Source of the DNA: Neofusicoccum parvum
Lineage: Eukaryota; Ascomycota; Dothideomycetes; Botryosphaeriales; Botryosphaeriaceae
Direction: 5' to 3'
Length of the DNA: 64,000 nt
NCBI GenBank assembly: GCA_020912385.1
Contig: CP087216.1
Location: 1,798,001 to 1,862,000 of the forward strand
The notes beneath the pieces are model-generated. The model was not told the origin of the DNA. It saw only the letters and a program-made list of their open reading frames with translations, and did not search any database. Within the stretch, counting starts at the first letter, position 1. Each line of letters opens with the position of its first letter. Made by a program: the position numbers and the translations under genes. Below are positions 34,218 through 45,684 of this stretch, piece by piece.

Positions 34218-35068
34218 CTCGAAATGCCGACCCTGCATGCTGCAGCTCACATCCTTGCGGCGGCAGCGGGGAGGAGCACCTGCAGCGCGGGAATCCCCCT
34301 CAACCACCGCAATCGGCGGCCCATTCGCCAATGAGGGTGCTGCTGCGAGCTCGAGCTTACCGTCAGTGGCTCCCCTTCACCACGGTGCATGGGCAGTGGC
34401 GTAGATAGGCTACGCGAAGATACGAAGATGGCAGGCAGGGCAAATCCAGGTACGCGGTGCACACCGGGCCTGGCGAAGGCACCTCCCCTTCTGGGCAGTA
34501 GCGGCCGGCAGCCGCATGCTGGGCGACGTGCGTCGAAGGATCGCCGAGGCCGATCGCCGCAGGGGTGCGCGAGATAGGCTGGAGGAGCGCTGGGCAAGCG
34601 AGGCGACGCGGTGGTGTCGTCGGCGGGTGCCGACTATCGGGAGCTCGTGGCCGCAGGGCGTAATCAGAGAGGGGACTGAGCTGGCAGTCGTGCTGTGCCG
34701 CAGAGGAGGAGCGGGTTGCAGCTGGGCCGGGCTGAGCAGCGGGTCGAAGCGAGACGGCGATCGCGTTGCCGGATCCGGTGCGTCGGTGCACGTGATTGCG
34801 CTGCGCTTGGTCGCCAGTGACGTCTGGCCTTTGCAGAAGGCATGTTCTGGGGATGTAGAACTACAAGCCGTTGACATCTTAAATCGTGATCAAAAGTTTG
34901 AGGTATTACTTGAAAGATTGAAAGCCATAAAGCGCCAGCATTGAAACCTCGTCTGTGTGATCTGCGAAAGAACACGGGCAGTTTGTTGGATAGGAGACTT
35001 CGAACAGAATCTTCAAAAACTTCAGTTAAGAACACTAGAGGCATACCCCCGAAAGCTTCGCCTGGAGA
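34218..35068. other. Intergenic region between SurE and HET genes
   Basis: About 850 bp, GC-rich to 34850 and then AT-richer near the 3' end of the HET gene. Overlapping frames on both strands lack domains. No gene is supported. Confidence 0.45.
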
Positions 35069-37798
35069 TCATATGAGCACAACATCTTGCAGGCAGCTCT
35101 CGTCCCAATCCTCACCCTTCATCAGCCCATGAACGAATGCCGGACCCACGACAGTGTATCTACCCGAATAGTCCCCCGCATCTCGTAAGATCATCGGCAC
35201 AGGCACGCCACGCACAAGTGCAATCTTGTCCCCCTCGAGCATGCCGTCTGGCCCGGAGCCGATGTAACCACACGAAGAGACAAAGAGGTTCCTTCCCTCC
35301 TGGATGAGGCGCTTGCAACACTGTCTGAAGTAACCTGACTCATCGTAGCGCATGGAGAGTACCTGCTCGGCTTGGTCAAAGTCGGAGGGTGATTCGATTC
35401 TCGGCCCAAATTGCGCCAGCAGATTATGATACCACTTGTTGAAGGCCGCACTATCACCTGTCGTCGAAGTGCCCGAGAGCGTTGTAACGTGGCCCTCAAG
35501 GACGGAGAAAACGGCGGTTGGCATAGACATGTAGGCCAGTGTAACGGGAGCGGTCATACGCACGTAGCGAAACCATATGAGAAACCTGCGAAGGTGCGAC
35601 GCGGAAGCCTGAGTATCGAGAGGTGCATTTAGAGTGGTGCCCTCTGCCGCTGACGACGGTCTGAACGGTCCAGAACAGAAAACAGCGGTGCCACGCCATT
35701 GAACTGAGACATCCATCTCGTTGTTGTCTTCTTCATCTGGGTTTATCTGGAAGAATCTGAACCCCGGTTCAACTGCAGCTGTTGCACTATGGGGGTTGTC
35801 GCCGGTGTAGTATGCCGAATCAAGCCAAGAGCGAGGCGGAACGGAGTAGTCGAACAGTGGAACCCAGGTAGGCGCGCCTTGTAATCGACTGGCTCTTCTT
35901 GAAGTCCCAGCATCCATGAGAAGCCGAATCAAAACGCCGTCCCATTGAATAAGTTGTGAGAAGAATTGATGGAAAACTTGACCCAGTGGCCTTTGGTATT
36001 GAGGATCAGGCAACTTTAAGTTTAGCCCTTCGAGTACGCCATAGAAAGCGTATGCCTTGTCCTTGGGCTCACCGGCGTTGCGGCCGCGAAGGGCTTGCAC
36101 AAAGCCCTTGCGCACCAGGTCCAGACTCTCAGAAGATGGGCCCTTGTCAATGCGAACTAATTGACTGGCGAAGGTGCTACCAGTTCCGGCGTTATCAATC
36201 TTCATAACTGGATCGAAGCTGTTCCCAAGTAAGAAAGCCACCGCACACACGAGAAGAAGAACTCCAGGAAGAAAGACGAGTTGAAAGTCGACCGCGGATA
36301 AAAGGATCATGATCATCAAGGCCCCACCGAGGCTTATAATTGAAAAAAAGTAGAGACCCATTCGGCACCTTCTCCGTGGGTCAAAGAGGAAGATTCTCCG
36401 AAAATTGGGCGAAGGGTGCCATCTCGGCTCCCCATCCCACGCACTGGGGCGCTTGTAGCTGAGCCATAAGTCGAGTAGCAGACACCAATCCTGGAAACTC
36501 TCTGGCAGTGCATCTACACCCTGCTGTGGTCGGCGCCCATAGTATTGCTTCGTGAATCTCATACCGCGAAGGAAGGCACCCCAAGTGATTGATCTGTTCC
36601 CGCAGACGATGGAAACGTTCCACGGTAAAATGAGCTCCTGGAAAGTCCATGCTCGCTGGACCCACGGTTCGCTTAGCCAAGGTTGACTTAACAAGTCGTC
36701 CAAGGACTTCACGTCATAGAATTGTCCAATGAATTCCGAGAATGGTAAGATTCCATGATTTCTGAGAGGTTTGCACGGTAGCCAACGGCTGATAAGTTCT
36801 TTCCAACCTACCACAGTTATTCGTGTCTCCAAAATGTAAGCCTATCAAATTCGTGTCTTACCTCGGATGGGTCGTTCCAATTCATAGACCAAAAATCTTC
36901 CCAAGAATCGGAGTCGTGCGGCAGTCCAAGTCAATAGACTTCTGTGAGGATAGAGTAGGTATTCCAGGGCTTCGAATTTGGTGTCGTACTTCGATGCCTG
37001 TGAGAGGTAGTCCACTGCCTTGTTCGAGTATTCATTCCCCGAGCCGAGCCAGATGTAGACTGTGTCGGCCCACGAGTAGACTTCCGTCATTTGTCCCACC
37101 TGCACACCTTTCTCCTCGTCATTGGCTTGATTTATACAGATAGCGTCCACCCAGATGGTGATGGCTCCGAACTGTATGCAGAGCTCGATCAAGGCGTCTC
37201 GACAATTCGATGTGATATTGACATCAAAATCCCTAAAGCCTCCGCCGCCAGCGCCGGCCTGTGGATTCTTTACTGCAATGGAAATCGAGTTCTCGGGCGA
37301 TGGCAATTTGCTGCCCCAAACGTATGAGAGAGCAGTGAATTTGGGGTGGGAAGCCAGGGACACTACTCGCAACGTGCCGCGGAGTTGTTTTGTGCCAGCG
37401 CTGGAACTGGCACGACGGAAAGCTAGTGGATGGAGGTCGAGGACGCGGATTGAGCCCTTTTCAACTGGAAGGCTGGAGTATATTGGAGACCCATTTTGCT
37501 GTTCCTCACTCGCAATGCCATCGATATGGTCTGCATCTTCGTCGCCCTGCAACGTGACAGTGACGGCCCGAGACATTTGAGGCTGCTGGACTTTGGGGAC
37601 TGGATGGGTTTGGTGAGCTCTGTAGAATTGTTTCGTGAGGCTGGAAGATTTCTTCTCAGAACGCGGGGCTATGAGGCTGCGTTTGGGCTGGGGGCGAAAA
37701 GCGATATGCAGCGCGCACTCAATTGGGTGTTGCCCCATGACTGTGGGGGTCAAGCCGCCGCCGAATAGAAACTGCGGTGTTTTTCTAACTGGGATCAC
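35069..37798 (-). CDS. HET-domain (heterokaryon incompatibility) protein with two membrane segments
   Basis: 891 residues from exons 36862-37798 and 35069-36807 (54 bp intron). The HET domain runs from about residue 153 to 375: FTALSYVWG (154-162), IWVDAICINQANDEEKGVQV (215-234), VYSWADTVYIWLG (240-252) and WVQRAWTFQEL. The later RGRNAGEPKDKAYAFYGVLEGL is also typical of HET proteins. In fungi such proteins trigger cell death when incompatible hyphae fuse, or act in other self/non-self responses. Unusually, two hydrophobic stretches (about residues 462-483 and 487-507, separated by an acidic turn) suggest a membrane hairpin after an arginine-rich DPRRRCR. The true start may be the ATG at 37576 (MSRAV). 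The partner gene is unknown; a decayed kinase lies 3.4 kb away. Confidence 0.9.
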
Positions 37799-38670
37799 TA
37801 ATCAAGACTCTTAGATAGGCAGAATACCTTCATGGCCCTAACACACGCAGAGCCCGAAAGCATCAAAGACTTATCTTACCCTTCTTCAAAATTGTTAAAC
37901 CCTCTCTAAGACCCAACGGCTAGTTATTTCAAATAATGAAGGACAATAGTGTATTTTGAGTTGTCTCGCGCGAATTATACCATCTCTGAATGGTTCTTGT
38001 TGATGAAATATACATCTTGATGGGGTTGAGAGCATCTTTGAAGATCCGAATCCGAAATCCACATTCTGAACATGTAAAGATCCATAGGAAAGATGAACCG
38101 AACGAGTGGCTTGTGAGCCCACTTATCGTGACAACGCTATGGTCTGTTGGAGAGTTGATACGGACTGGTCAGGACAGACAATATCGCGAAATCCAAGAAG
38201 TCACAATCTACCGTCACCACGTGGGAGGAGCTCTTGTAATTGAGAGTGAATTACGTTTCCTGGAAACGTTGCGGAAGAGGGTTGATGGTGACGGTTGCGA
38301 CCTTTGGATTCGCATTCTCAGACTTCAGACTATCCTTTAGGCATTTTAGGAGTTCGACAAAATCGATGTTGAGCGGAAGTCGACCCATGGCATAGGTCAA
38401 CAGCCCCGCTTCCGCCCCCATCGTGAGGCCCTTTTGTGAGGTAGAAGCTGATCTACCCTTCATTCGGTGATAGGAATGAGTATGCATGATTGTAGAAGGT
38501 GTTATCTCTCCCCCGTAATGAGACCAAGGGCGGTAGTGCAATGGGGTCTGGCCTGAGAAGGAGGAGAAGGGCTCCGAGACTGTAGAAATCTACTGCAACT
38601 GGGCCCCGAAGCTCCCCTATCCGCCAAGAAGAGACGAACCCGCATCTTTTGGTATTTTAGTCGCCCGAGG

Positions 38671-38704
<34 letters not shown>

Positions 38705-38795
38705 AGCTTTCCACAATTACTGAACATCCATTATCATAAACTGACAAAACAAGGCACATCACCCAGCCCAAAACCAAAGAGGCGCCTCCCACCAA
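37799..38795. other. Intergenic region with AT-rich part and a C homopolymer
   Basis: AT-rich upstream flank of the HET gene to about 38300. A minus-strand frame at 38251-38541 contains MGAEAGLLTYAMGR and LKCLKDSLKSEN and looks somewhat protein-like, but no family is recognised. The C30 run is listed separately. Confidence 0.4.
38673..38702 (+). repeat. C30 homopolymer
   Basis: Thirty consecutive C, 93 bp beyond the stop of the membrane protein gene on the minus strand, where it would be a G run in the 3' untranslated region. The length may be an assembly or sequencing limit. Confidence 0.9.
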
Positions 38796-40248
38796 TCAAT
38801 AAACCACCCCCCTCCCCTCCAACTCCCTCAACCTCCCCACCACCCTCTCCTCCTCCTCATCCAACTGATTCATCTGCGTCAACCGCCTCCTCCTCTCCTG
38901 CAACCTCTGCGCCTCCCTCCTCAACCGCACAATCTCATCCCTATCATCCCCATACAGCCCCCCACCCCCCCTCTCACTGCTCCTCCCCCCCTCATCGCTC
39001 CCGCCGCCCCCCGCCGACGCCAACCCCGGCACCTCCAGCGCCGCCGCGCCCAGCGACGGCGGCGGCAGCCCCGGCAGCGCGCTGAACGCGTCGCCGCCGC
39101 CCCAGCCGCTGCTGCCGGGCGCCTCGTGCAGGCCGTGCGGCGCGAAGGCGGCGCCGGCCGTCATCGCCGTCGTGCCCGAGAGGCGGCTGGCGGCCGGCGT
39201 GCGCTTCTGGTGCACGGGCGGGGGGAGGAAGTCGGGCAGCGACGCGGGGGGCGGCGGGGCGGAGCCGGCGAGGCTGCCGTGGGGGTGCGGGGTGAAGGCG
39301 GTGGTGGGAGAGGGGGAGGAGAGGGGGCTCGTGGGGAAGGGGGCTGGGGTGGGCGTGATGGTGCTGCCGCCTTTGGTGAGCGCGCTGGCTGGGGTGGGGG
39401 CGAGCGGCGTGTAGTGCACTTCGGGGAGGTCGTTGTCGGTGGGGCAGGAGGAGTGTTTGGTGGGGTTGTGCGGGTGGCGGCGGCGGCGGCGGCGGCGCCA
39501 GAGGAGGAAGAGCGCGCCGGCGAGGGCGAGGAGGGCCAGCGGGATGCCTATGCCGATGCCGATTTTGCTGCCCGTGGAGAGTCCGCTGGCGCTACTGCTG
39601 GCGACGGTGCTTGTGGGGCTTGCGGGGATGGTCGGTGCGGCGGTAGTGCTGGATGGGGCGGTTGTAGAGGCGGCTGTGGGCGGTGGAGTTGAGCCGGGTT
39701 TCAGAGGGAGTGTTTCGAGGTTGGAGAGGTCAACTTCGCGCCAGCGGACTTGGATCGCGTAGCCCGACGAGGTTGTTGTGAAGATATCGGGATATGTTGA
39801 GGAATTTGATGTGATTGTGTAGGTCGATGAGCACCAGCTCTCAGTGTCAGCCCAACACTTGTAGCCACTGGCGCAAATAAGTCAGCCCAATGACCTTACT
39901 AGCGGACAAATATTGAAGAGAGCCCATGGAGAGGAGGATTGATTGGCAGACTTACTCTGGACAACAGATGATTGCATTTTCTCCAGAGGCAATGGGCGGC
40001 CCGTACGGTGTCCCATCACTGCCGATTGATGGACGATTACACGCGCTGCGATAGCCAGAAGGGCAAATTGCAGGCGAATAGTACCCCGAGTAGCCTTCCC
40101 AATAATCCTCCTCGAAATTGGGTGGCATGCAACCATAGTCGTGAAGTCGGGTTGAGATTGAGGAACAGAATTCCGGCATTGTGAAGATAGTCGTCAGCGC
40201 CCCGGCTGGTGACGTATTGTCATGGTCTGGTGTTGCCGTCGCCGACAT
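38796..40248 (-). CDS. Cysteine-rich single-pass membrane protein with proline-rich cytosolic tail
   Basis: 454 residues from exons 39956-40248 and 38796-39867; the summed length is in frame. The N-terminal region starts MSATATPDHDN and carries a cysteine pattern common in fungal surface proteins: FTMPEFCSS, YYSPAICPSGYRSACN, ICCPDGYKCW and WCSST. A Ser/Thr/Pro-rich linker leads to one membrane helix (about residues 199-220, KIGIGIGIPLALLALAGALF) followed by LLW and seven arginines, a strong cytosolic anchor. The tail is Pro/Gly/Ser-rich and ends in a basic coiled coil with RREAQRLQERRRRL. No classical signal peptide is seen at this start; the frame is open upstream to 40635, so a longer N terminus is possible. 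It is probably a cell-surface sensor or structural protein; the function is not known. Confidence 0.75.
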
Positions 40249-41930
40249 CCTGGCTGTTGGTATTGGAAGAGTTGATAAGAAAAAGAGGCTGTTGGGTAGG
40301 TTCCAAGCTGAGCTAAGGCTCCAATGCGTGTTATACTTGAGAGTGCTCGAGACCTTGTTGAGGAGACACCGAGTGACGGCAGACCCAGATGCCAAATGCA
40401 GCAGCGCCGAAACCTCAGGGCAGGGAGTGGGAGGAGGAGAAGGAGCGGAGGGAGAAGAGAGAAAAGCAGAGCCGCTAGGTGTGGGAGGGCGCGGGAAGGC
40501 GCAGACGCAAGGCTCCGGCGTGATAGCCAGACCGAACGATTTGTACAGAGCCAAGGCTCCGATTGCATTGTACCACCTACTGTGCCGCAAGCATGAGATA
40601 GGGGCCGGATTCTTACTCGTGGACTGGTCCATCACGCGGGGGCTGATCCTCGTCGCTCATGGTTCTGCTGGCATCTGACTGGACAATGCGCGCACCTTCT
40701 CCTTTCTCCAAGGCGTGCGTCGCTGTGCAACGGGGACTCAAATAGAACTTCATGTACAAAGGCGCAAGGCTGAAACCTCTCGCGATTTCCAAGCTCTTTG
40801 CATCTTTGTCCTCGCCATGTCAGACACTGGTCCATTGCATCATTCTAGCCGAACAATGCGGGAGAAGAGTGGCAGGGCTGGTAGATTCCATCTCATCTCA
40901 ACCAGAGGGCGTTGAGGTGATTTTGGGAACGTGCAAAACCTGCCAAAGGCGGCATGGGTGAAGGATGCGGAGGCAGCGAATGGCAGCATTCCGTTTATTG
41001 GACAGCGGCATGGTTCGTGAAACAAAAAGCATGCATGATACCGTTGCTAGGGTGGTAGCTTGGGGGCCAGAAGAACGTGGTATGAGGTGAGGTTAAGGAC
41101 AAGAGGGAGGCGTAGCACTGGAGGGGCTGGGGTGCGATGCACAAGTGCGGCACAGCAGCTTCTGCCTGCGGGCCAAGCGCCGTCACACAACAACCCTCAG
41201 CCTGTTGTGCGGCTGAAAGATAGCCGACAGGCAATAAGAGCCGGTATTCGTAAATCCCACCAGCCATTCGGTGCGACCCGCCCGGCGACATTTGAATTCC
41301 TTTGCATCTTACTTCCTCTTATCTCCACTGGCCGCATCATTTTTGACGAGCGCAAGGCTGGACCGGACCGATGAATGACAAATGTCAGCAAGTATTTCAG
41401 AGAAGATCACTGTCGCTTCCGCCGGCTGCGGCTGCCACCAGTCACTGTTCATCGGCAGAGCGCAATTCCAGTTGCAGCGGCTCGCTGCCTTATACCGGCG
41501 CTTACACTGACCGATCTACCTGCAAACGAAACTGGTGGGAATCGCTAATGGTGGCCTTGAGGCTTGCGGATAATCCATTTTCAACTGTCTGGGTGTTCCT
41601 GGAGCCCACTTCACGGGCTTGGCGTTTATCAGGAAGAGTCAACAAACGCTTTGTTCTCGTCAATAGTGGTCTCCCTTTGAAGTGATATCGTCCCCATCAG
41701 TCAACGGAGAGCCAGCTATCTTCTACGATTCAAGGAACAGCTATGCAGGAACCCTCCGGCTTCTCGTTCAATCTGGCATGGACGTCAGCGGAAACGTACA
41801 GAAATGAAGGGCCACTGTCACTGTGACAACTGCGAATGGGAGCAAAAGCTTTGTCCGAGTTCACATTGGCTATCGTATCTACTTTATTTCCCCCAGCTGT
41901 ACAGGAAGATTCATTGCTCTGTCAGTGTCA
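40249..41930. other. Intergenic region
   Basis: About 1.7 kb between the upstream flank of the membrane protein gene and the 3' end of the permease (both minus). Composition is mixed, with several short overlapping frames on both strands and no recognisable domain. Confidence 0.4.
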
Positions 41931-43498
41931 TCAGTAAGCGTAAGCAGTCCGGCCCTCGTAGCCCTCCAAGCGGCCCTCCCTGATCTTCTTGTTGGTCCGC
42001 ATCAGCCACACCCTCAGCGCCCAGGCCGAGGCGATGGTGGCGAAGGCGAAGCCGGCATTGCTGCCCATGCCGATGACGTAGCGGGGGCCGTCGCTGTCGG
42101 GGTACAGGTAGGCGGTGTAGATGTACGAGGCGTTGGCGACGACGTTGACGATGGACAGGGCGACGCCCTTCTTCTCGCTGGTCTGGCCCAGCGTGGCCGA
42201 GACCCAGCCGAGGATGACGCTGTTGACGGCGTAGGCGCCCGAGGCGAACAGGAAGCAGGCGACGTAGCGCGCGGCGACGTTGAGGGTCGCGCAGGCCAGG
42301 ACGAAGCCGACCAGGGCGACGCCCATGCACACGGTGATGTGCCAGGTGCGCTCGTTGTAGCGGCCGCTCGTCCAGCCGACCAGCACGCCGAAGGCGCCCG
42401 ACACCAGGTAGGGCGGGCAGGTCAGCACGAGCGTGATGGTCGAGCTGAAGCCGAGCGTCTTGACGACGGTGGGGAAGAAGTTGTTGAAGCCGCAGGCGCT
42501 GAGGTGCATGTTCTGCATGAAGCAGAACAGGTACAGGCGCGGGTCGCGGACGGCCTGCATGAAGCCGGCGCGCGCGCCGCGGTCGTCCTCGGCGCTGACG
42601 GTGTCGCGCAGGATGCGGGCGTGGGCGAGCTCGCGCTGGGCCGGGCTCAGCCAGCGCGTGTTGAGCGGGTGGTCAGCCAGCGCCCACAGGCTCAGCGCCG
42701 AGATGCCAAACGTCACGCAGCCCTCGACGATGAACAGCCAGCGCCAGCCCGCCAGCCCGTGCACGCCGTCCAGCGTGTTGAACACCGCCGCCGCGATCAG
42801 CCCCGAGAAGGCCGTCGCCAGGATGTTGCCCGAGTACAGGATCGAGATGCGCGTCGCGATCTCCTTGCGCGTGTAGAACAGCGACAGCATGAACAGCGCG
42901 CCCGGGTAGAACGGCGCCTCGGCGATGCCCAGGAAGAAGCGCACCAGGACGAGCCCCTTGTAGTCGTGCACCAGCGCCGTGCACGCCGACACCACCGCCC
43001 ACGCCCCCATGCACGTGCCCATCCACAGCGACGGCCGCACCTTCTTCGACGACATGACCATGTTGGACGGGATCTGCATGAACAGGTACCTGCCTGCCGT
43101 TAGCGCGCAGTGCTGGCCAGCGCCGGGGCGAGCCTACCCGACGAAGAGGATCGAGATGGCCGTGTTGTACTGCGACCCGTGGAGCCCCAGGTCGTCCTCC
43201 AGGCTGTCCAGCCGCGCCTGTGCGATGGCGTTCCGGTCGAGCTGTGCAGGCAGATCAGCTTCTGCAGTGGCTGGGCGCTGCGCTCCAGCCGACTTACGTA
43301 GTTCAGGAAATACATCGCCCACAGCGTCGGCATGATGCGGTAGTCCAGCTTCTTGACCAAAGCAATCTCTTCCGGGTCGGTCTTTGCCACCGCTCCGGAA
43401 TAGTCTCCATTCGCAACGACGCCATCCTTCTCCTTCTCGACCTGCTCGATGTGGAGCTTCTCGTCGAGTGAGCGGTCCATGGACTTCTTCTCCGCCAT
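41931..43498 (-). CDS. MFS transporter, anion:cation symporter family (Dal5/Tna1-like)
   Basis: 487 residues from exons 43298-43498, 43138-43241 and 41931-43089, with introns of 56 and 48 bp. A charged, cytosolic N-terminus (MAEKKSMDRS) precedes twelve helices. Family marks are MYFLNYLDRNAIAQARL in helix 1, VRFFLGIAEAPFYPGALFML near helix 4 with FYTRKEIATRISI after it, and GLAGWRWLFIVEG at helix 6. This is the same ACS family as the permease at 2547-4385, but the two differ enough to be separate subfamilies. Substrates in the family include allantoate, nicotinate, pantothenate and similar small carboxylates; none can be assigned here. The gene is extremely GC-rich at third positions, which opens long false frames on the opposite strand. 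Confidence 0.92.
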
Positions 43499-43576
43499 TG
43501 ATTCTCGTGAAAATGAAAATGTGAGGGTGAATCAGCAGAGAGAGAAGGGATGGAGTGAAGAGAAGAAGTCGGTGGT

Positions 43577-43597
43577 GAGAGAGAGAGAGAGAGAGAG
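43577..43597 (+). repeat. (GA)n microsatellite upstream of the permease
   Basis: Twenty-one bases of alternating GA, about 80 bp before the permease start codon. On the coding strand it is a CT tract in the promoter or leader, as is common in fungal genes. Confidence 0.8.
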
Positions 43598-45316
43598 GAG
43601 GATGGGAAGAGTAGACCGCTACTTATGGCCCGAGTGCCTTAGCACGCGGCTATTTCTCCGCATAAAGCCAGATGGTTTGCGGGGGATCCGAAAGTTTCCC
43701 CCATAGGCCGCACTCCGCAATCCGGGGATTCGGTAGAAAGTCTTGCCCGCTATGGAAAGTGGAGCAGACACGCATCCTCAACAGCAGCTCGGCGATAAGG
43801 AGAAATCGTATGACCACGGCATTCACCGATTGTTGATTTGCGCGTCCCCGAGGCCGCCACTCGGATATGGGGCGTTTCGTTAGTGACTTTCGGCCGGCCG
43901 AGCCATCTACTTTTGGGTGAAAGAAGCAGGCCCAGATCTCGGCGGCGTGGGCCAGTTTGTCAGATACGCTCATTGACTATTCAAGCCCGATCTCGTATAC
44001 CTTGACGGAAGGAGCCTTCCTCCACTGTCCAGCAATCTCTTGAGACCATCTGTTCCGCGAGGTCGTCAAGTACACGTTTCGATCCATGAAGATAACCGTG
44101 ACCACAATACCGGTGCGTAAGGCTGCATATGCAAGCTGCATGACATGTTCCACAAAAGTCTTCAACAGGAGTGCCTGGGAAGTTCTGAGAGAAGCACGCC
44201 CGTTTTGAAACCGAATACAACATAAAGCGTACTGCTGGGATGCAGAAATGCTCCAAGGAGTGCAGCCGGATAAAAGTGTCGTTCAGTGAAAACACCCACC
44301 CTAGAAAGTGATTTGGTCACTGCTATTCAAGAGGCGTATCTTTGTGAATTTTCTGTCGCGGAGAGTGGAAAAGTATCGACTTTCAGGTACCCTTTTGTAC
44401 CTCTGCCACCACCAGCGTCTCATTCTTTAGTCTCGAGCTACATGTCTGGCGTTGATTAGAGTGGTCTGGATTTTACCGACGGCGAGGGAGAGAGGCCTCC
44501 TTCGCCAAGATGAAGACGGAGGGATGCGTGTCGGGTCAATTCTTGCGGTTGAAAGATTGGCCGTGGCGATGTAGGTGAAGACCGAAGCTAATCCGGCTCA
44601 TCGATTAGCCGTTGTTGCGCTCTCACGCTGTCCGCTGCGGCACAGAGTTGGCCCGATCTGTGACTGTGACTTTGTGCAGCCACCAGCGTCAACACTCGAA
44701 TTTTGCAGTGGCCATCGCAGGACACGGCATCGGATGCTGCTTGTTCAAGCAAGCGAACGCACGACGACTTCGGTGATGGTCCAGCTTTCAACAGGCTGAT
44801 GGCGTGGAATTTCTCCCATCCACCTTCGAATTTCAACGCGAGGCACGACTAAACCAGGACTACCCACTGTCTCGGAGAGATCGTGCACTAACAAGGAAAG
44901 TATCGCTGATTGAAAACCAGGTTACCACACTTCACGTTGTTGTCTATCCTCGTTTCAGCGCCCTCCCCGCCCGATCCGGCAGGCTTGAGAAACGCAGTTC
45001 GATCAAGCCTTCTTGGCCCAGCTAGCGCCCAGATCTTGGGTTTCCAGCGATTCCAACAGTGTCAAAAATGCCTGTATTTGACTACAGATGGTTTGCGCGC
45101 GTGTGCGACCGACACGTTTACTGACCGCGAGATTCGGACACGGCTGCTCCCCTCTCCTCGATGGAGCCCGAATCTGGACACGTCCTGGCCTGGAATTGCG
45201 GAGCAAAAGAAAAAAACGGCTTCCGTCGAAAAAGACCCTGCTCCGACGAAACCTGCGGTTGGACGAGGCAGTCTCCAGCTCGAAGCCGCCGAGAAGAGCT
45301 GCAGAACCGTGTCCCA
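43598..45316. other. Intergenic region with short unassigned frames
   Basis: 1.7 kb between the permease promoter and the 3' end of the small secreted protein gene. A minus-strand frame at 43981-44295 is cysteine-rich (FCGTCHAACICSL then HRYCGHG) but has no signal peptide and no known domain. Nothing else can be supported. Confidence 0.4.
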
Positions 45317-45637
45317 CTAGTCGCACTGCTGACGGTCAGGATCACAGACACGCCCTCTCCACTTCTGATGGCTCGTTAGACTTGTTTGCAAGCACCAAAG
45401 CCAAACACTTAACGGGGCACTTACCCCGTTCTTGTCTTTGCAGTACTTGCTGCATTTTTCCTTCTCGAGGCCACGTTCGATGCAGAATCTCGGGCATCCG
45501 ACGCGAGGATGCCGAGGCGGCTCCGGTTCATACACTAATAGAGGGTCCTCTGTGATCGGGAGAGCATCTGATGCTTGTGCAGAGACAACAGCGACTGCGG
45601 TACCGAAAAGGTAGAGAATAGCGTGAGCGAACTTCAT
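45317..45637 (-). CDS. Small secreted cysteine-rich protein (six cysteines)
   Basis: 86 residues from exons 45425-45637 and 45317-45364. The 60 bp intron has a GTAAGT donor, a CTAAC branch site and a CAG acceptor, and joins phase 0. The signal peptide MKFAHAILYLFGTAVAVVSA is clear. After an acidic, proline-rich spacer (EDPLLVYEPEPPRHPR) all six cysteines lie in the last 40 residues with spacing C-x3-C-x9-C-x3-C-x11-C-x6-C. The final two cysteines come only from the second exon, so splicing is needed for an even set of three possible disulfides. The size and layout match fungal effector-like or antimicrobial small secreted proteins, but no named family is recognised. A TATA-like box lies about 40 bp upstream of the ATG. 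It is the only gene between the permease and HBS1. Confidence 0.8.
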   Translation of the reverse strand: MKFAHAILYLFGTAVAVVSAQASDALPITEDPLLVYEPEPPRHPRVGCPRFCIERGLEKEKCSKYCKDKNGVSAPLSVWLWCLQTSLTSHQKWRGRVCDPDRQQCD

Positions 45638-45675
45638 CGTGTGATGATACCTGAAGTTGACGAGTATGCTCGAGG

Positions 45676-45684
45676 TTTTATATT
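45676..45684 (-). promoter_or_regulatory. TATA box of the small secreted protein gene
   Basis: Minus strand reads AATATAAAA about 40 bp before the start codon at 45637, implying a very short leader. Confidence 0.6.

Noticed and set aside
41823..43103. A 426-codon plus-strand frame opposite the third permease
   Set aside because: Arg/Gln/Ala/Asp-rich low-complexity translation caused by GC-rich third positions of the permease on the other strand.
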